Under the pieces are notes generated by a model. The model was given only the letters and a program-made list of their open reading frames with translations. It did no database searches and was not told where the DNA came from. Shown here piece after piece: positions 6,688 through 7,579 of a stretch of DNA of 7,579 bases. Positions within the stretch are counted from its first letter, which is position 1, and every line of letters begins with the position of its first letter. The position numbers and the translations under genes were made by a program. The DNA lies in NCBI GenBank assembly GCA_016286595.1, contig JAEETR010000100.1, forward strand, positions 1 to 7,579, in the 5' to 3' direction. This DNA comes from Oscillospiraceae bacterium. Lineage in GTDB: Bacteria; Bacillota; Clostridia; Oscillospirales; Oscillospiraceae.

Positions 6688-6923
6688 CTGCCGTGCTCCA
6701 TCACGGCTTTTATCCTCTGCGCCAGCCGCGCCCCCTCCGGGGTGGACAGAATGGCGCCCAGCGCCGCCCGGACCGACTTCTCATCCCCGACGCCGAGACG
6801 GGAGAGCATCGAGTCCACCGCCGCTCCGTCGGCGGAGGATATCAGGCTGCGCAGCTCGCCGCTGTGGGACGCGATGGCCTCCTCCTCACGGGTGAACTCG
6901 AAGCCGTTTTTCGGAAATGACAC
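6684..6923 (-). CDS. Small charged helical protein, function unknown
   Basis: Protein of 79 aa, first gene of the three-gene minus-strand cluster. It starts at GTG (6923) with AAAGGGGG 7 nt upstream, an unusually strong ribosome binding site that decides the start. The sequence is charged and helical (FTREEEAIASHSGELRSLI, 10-28; VRAALGAILS, 51-60; TPEGARLAQRIKAVM, 61-75), with no hydrophobic membrane segment and no cysteine. The stop TGA overlaps the next start in an ATGA. The ILS-TPE-A-R segment resembles the N-terminal helix of the next protein (ILSSPEDMAR), suggesting a shared short motif. I do not recognise a family. Coding status rests on the ribosome binding site, the overlap architecture and reading-frame integrity. 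Confidence 0.7.
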   Translation of the reverse strand: MSFPKNGFEFTREEEAIASHSGELRSLISSADGAAVDSMLSRLGVGDEKSVRAALGAILSTPEGARLAQRIKAVMEHGR

Positions 6924-6944
6924 GTAAAAGCCCCCTTTGCGCTT

Positions 6945-6953
6945 TTTATATCA
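6945..6953 (-). promoter_or_regulatory. Possible extended -10 promoter of the small-gene cluster
   Basis: On the minus strand TGATATAAA supplies a TG extension and TATAAA (6950-6945; 5 of 6 to consensus), with no good -35. Transcription would start close to 6938, just ahead of the ribosome binding site for the GTG at 6923. A second AT-rich hexamer, TATACT, lies slightly upstream and could be used instead. The segment 6924-6985 must hold promoters for both this cluster and the divergent phosphoesterase; I see no convincing -35/-10 pair for the plus strand. Confidence 0.35.
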
Positions 6954-6985
6954 GTATATTCACGAAACGAAGACAGGTGATTGAA

Positions 6986-7450
6986 ATGAAGATCCTCGTG
7001 ATGTCCGATTCCCACAGAGCCGTGGAGCCCATGACGGAGATTTACAGACTTGAAAAGCCCGACGCGGTATTTCATCTGGGAGACCTGGAGGACGACGCGA
7101 TCGCCATGGAGAGACTGCTGCCGGGAATATTCGTCCACAAGGTCTGCGGCAACTGCGACGTGATGCCCCAGTCGCCGGAACGGCTCATAACAAAGCTGGG
7201 CGGGAAGCAGATATTCGCCGCTCACGGCCACCGGTACAACGTGAAGTTCGGACTGGAGGGCCTGGTGAACGCCGCCATGACGGCCGGGTGCGATATAGTC
7301 CTCTACGGCCATACCCACGAGGCGTACGCGGAGATGAAGGACGGCTTCCTCATCGCCAATCCCGGCGCCGTCGGCACGTACCCCCACAGGTACGGCGTCA
7401 TCACCATAGACGGCGGCGACATAGGCTACGAGGGCAAAAGCCTGGAATGA
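6986..7450 (+). CDS. yfcE: YfcE/MJ0936-family metallophosphoesterase
   Basis: Cytoplasmic metal-dependent phosphodiesterase of 154 aa, normal for this small calcineurin-like family. Metal ligands appear in order: Asp8 and His10 in MSDSH, Asp33 in HLGDL, Asn56 in GNCD (55-58), His80 in AAHGH, and His109 and His111 in GHTH (108-111). NPGAVG follows near the C-terminus, also typical. Relatives hydrolyse artificial phosphodiesters in vitro; the physiological substrate is not established. I chose the ATG at 6986 because MKILVMSDSH is the canonical family start and AGGTGA lies 5 nt upstream; an earlier in-frame ATG at 6917 would add 23 unrelated residues and overlap the divergent small gene. The gene is followed by a strong terminator and appears monocistronic. 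Confidence 0.93.
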   Translation: MKILVMSDSHRAVEPMTEIYRLEKPDAVFHLGDLEDDAIAMERLLPGIFVHKVCGNCDVMPQSPERLITKLGGKQIFAAHGHRYNVKFGLEGLVNAAMTAGCDIVLYGHTHEAYAEMKDGFLIANPGAVGTYPHRYGVITIDGGDIGYEGKSLE

Positions 7451-7461
7451 ACGGATGATCG

Positions 7462-7499
7462 AAAGCACCGGGGACGGTTCTCGTCCCCGGTGCTTTTTT
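7462..7499 (+). terminator. Intrinsic terminator of the phosphoesterase gene
   Basis: A perfect stem of about 15 bp (arms 7462-7476 and 7482-7496, core GCACCGGGGAC with GTCCCCGGTGC) encloses a 5-nt loop GTTCT and runs into a six-T tract (7494-7499). It starts 11 nt after the stop codon. The opposite strand offers only a short T run, so it mainly serves the plus strand. Confidence 0.95.
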
Positions 7500-7569
7500 C
7501 GTACGCGGCCCCCTTGAAAAAACAGATATGGACAGCCCCGTTTCGGCTCTGTTTTCGGGCCCGTCCCCC

Positions 7570-7575
7570 TATAAT
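7570..7575 (+). promoter_or_regulatory. Possible -10 element of a gene beyond the right edge
   Basis: A perfect TATAAT lies 4 nt from the window end, downstream of the phosphoesterase terminator where a new unit could begin. No good -35 hexamer is present 15-19 nt upstream; TTGAAA at 7514-7519 is too far away. Positions 7501-7569 hold no gene that I can see. Confidence 0.3.
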
Positions 7576-7579
7576 GGCA

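Noticed and set aside
6221..6927. Plus-strand frames of 209-224 codons across the small-gene cluster
   Set aside because: They are Arg/Pro/Ala/Ser-rich antisense readings without ribosome binding sites; the minus-strand frames have overlapping start and stop codons and good initiation signals.
7531..7555. Imperfect inverted repeat ACAGCC / GGCTCTGT before the right edge
   Set aside because: The pairing needs a 2-nt bulge and gives a weak stem with no T tract; this could easily arise by chance.

Overview
This is a GC-rich bacterial window, most likely from an anaerobic Firmicute of the class Clostridia (Oscillospirales-like). The inference rests on a FeoA-FeoB fusion, Gram-positive-type promoters and strong AGGAGG-like ribosome binding sites, compact operons, and frequent AUA isoleucine codons despite the high GC. 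No mobile element, CRISPR array, tRNA or rRNA was seen. The window looks chromosomal, with housekeeping genes beside small genes of unknown function.

Layout. Positions 1-1751 (minus) hold a ferrous iron transporter in which a FeoA domain is fused to FeoB through a His-rich linker; its C-terminus lies beyond the left edge. It has its own promoter (1803-1831) and an inverted repeat in the leader (1774-1790) that may be an operator. Upstream of it on the same strand, a DUF2238/YjdF-like membrane protein (1888-2598) ends in a clear intrinsic terminator (1853-1880) that separates the two genes. Positions 2599-2771 are a divergent promoter region in which a palindromic TTGCAA may serve as the -35 element for both directions.

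The plus-strand operon 2772-6065 encodes a PLP-dependent class I/II aminotransferase, tryptophanyl-tRNA synthetase (trpS) and a WecA/TagO-type polyprenyl-phosphate sugar-1-phosphate transferase that starts cell-surface glycopolymer synthesis. The gaps are only 16 and 26 nt. The products belong to different pathways, so this looks like a growth-linked housekeeping operon.

Positions 6045-6923 (minus) carry three small genes whose start and stop codons overlap (79, 124 and 91 aa). None belongs to a family I can name. The last encodes a small protein with two hydrophobic segments, and its 3' end overlaps the 3' end of the wecA-like gene on the opposite strand. This cluster is the best candidate here for something undescribed. 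Diverging from it, a YfcE/MJ0936-type metallophosphoesterase (6986-7450) ends in a strong terminator (7462-7499). The last 80 bases contain no gene but end in a perfect TATAAT that may belong to a gene outside the window.
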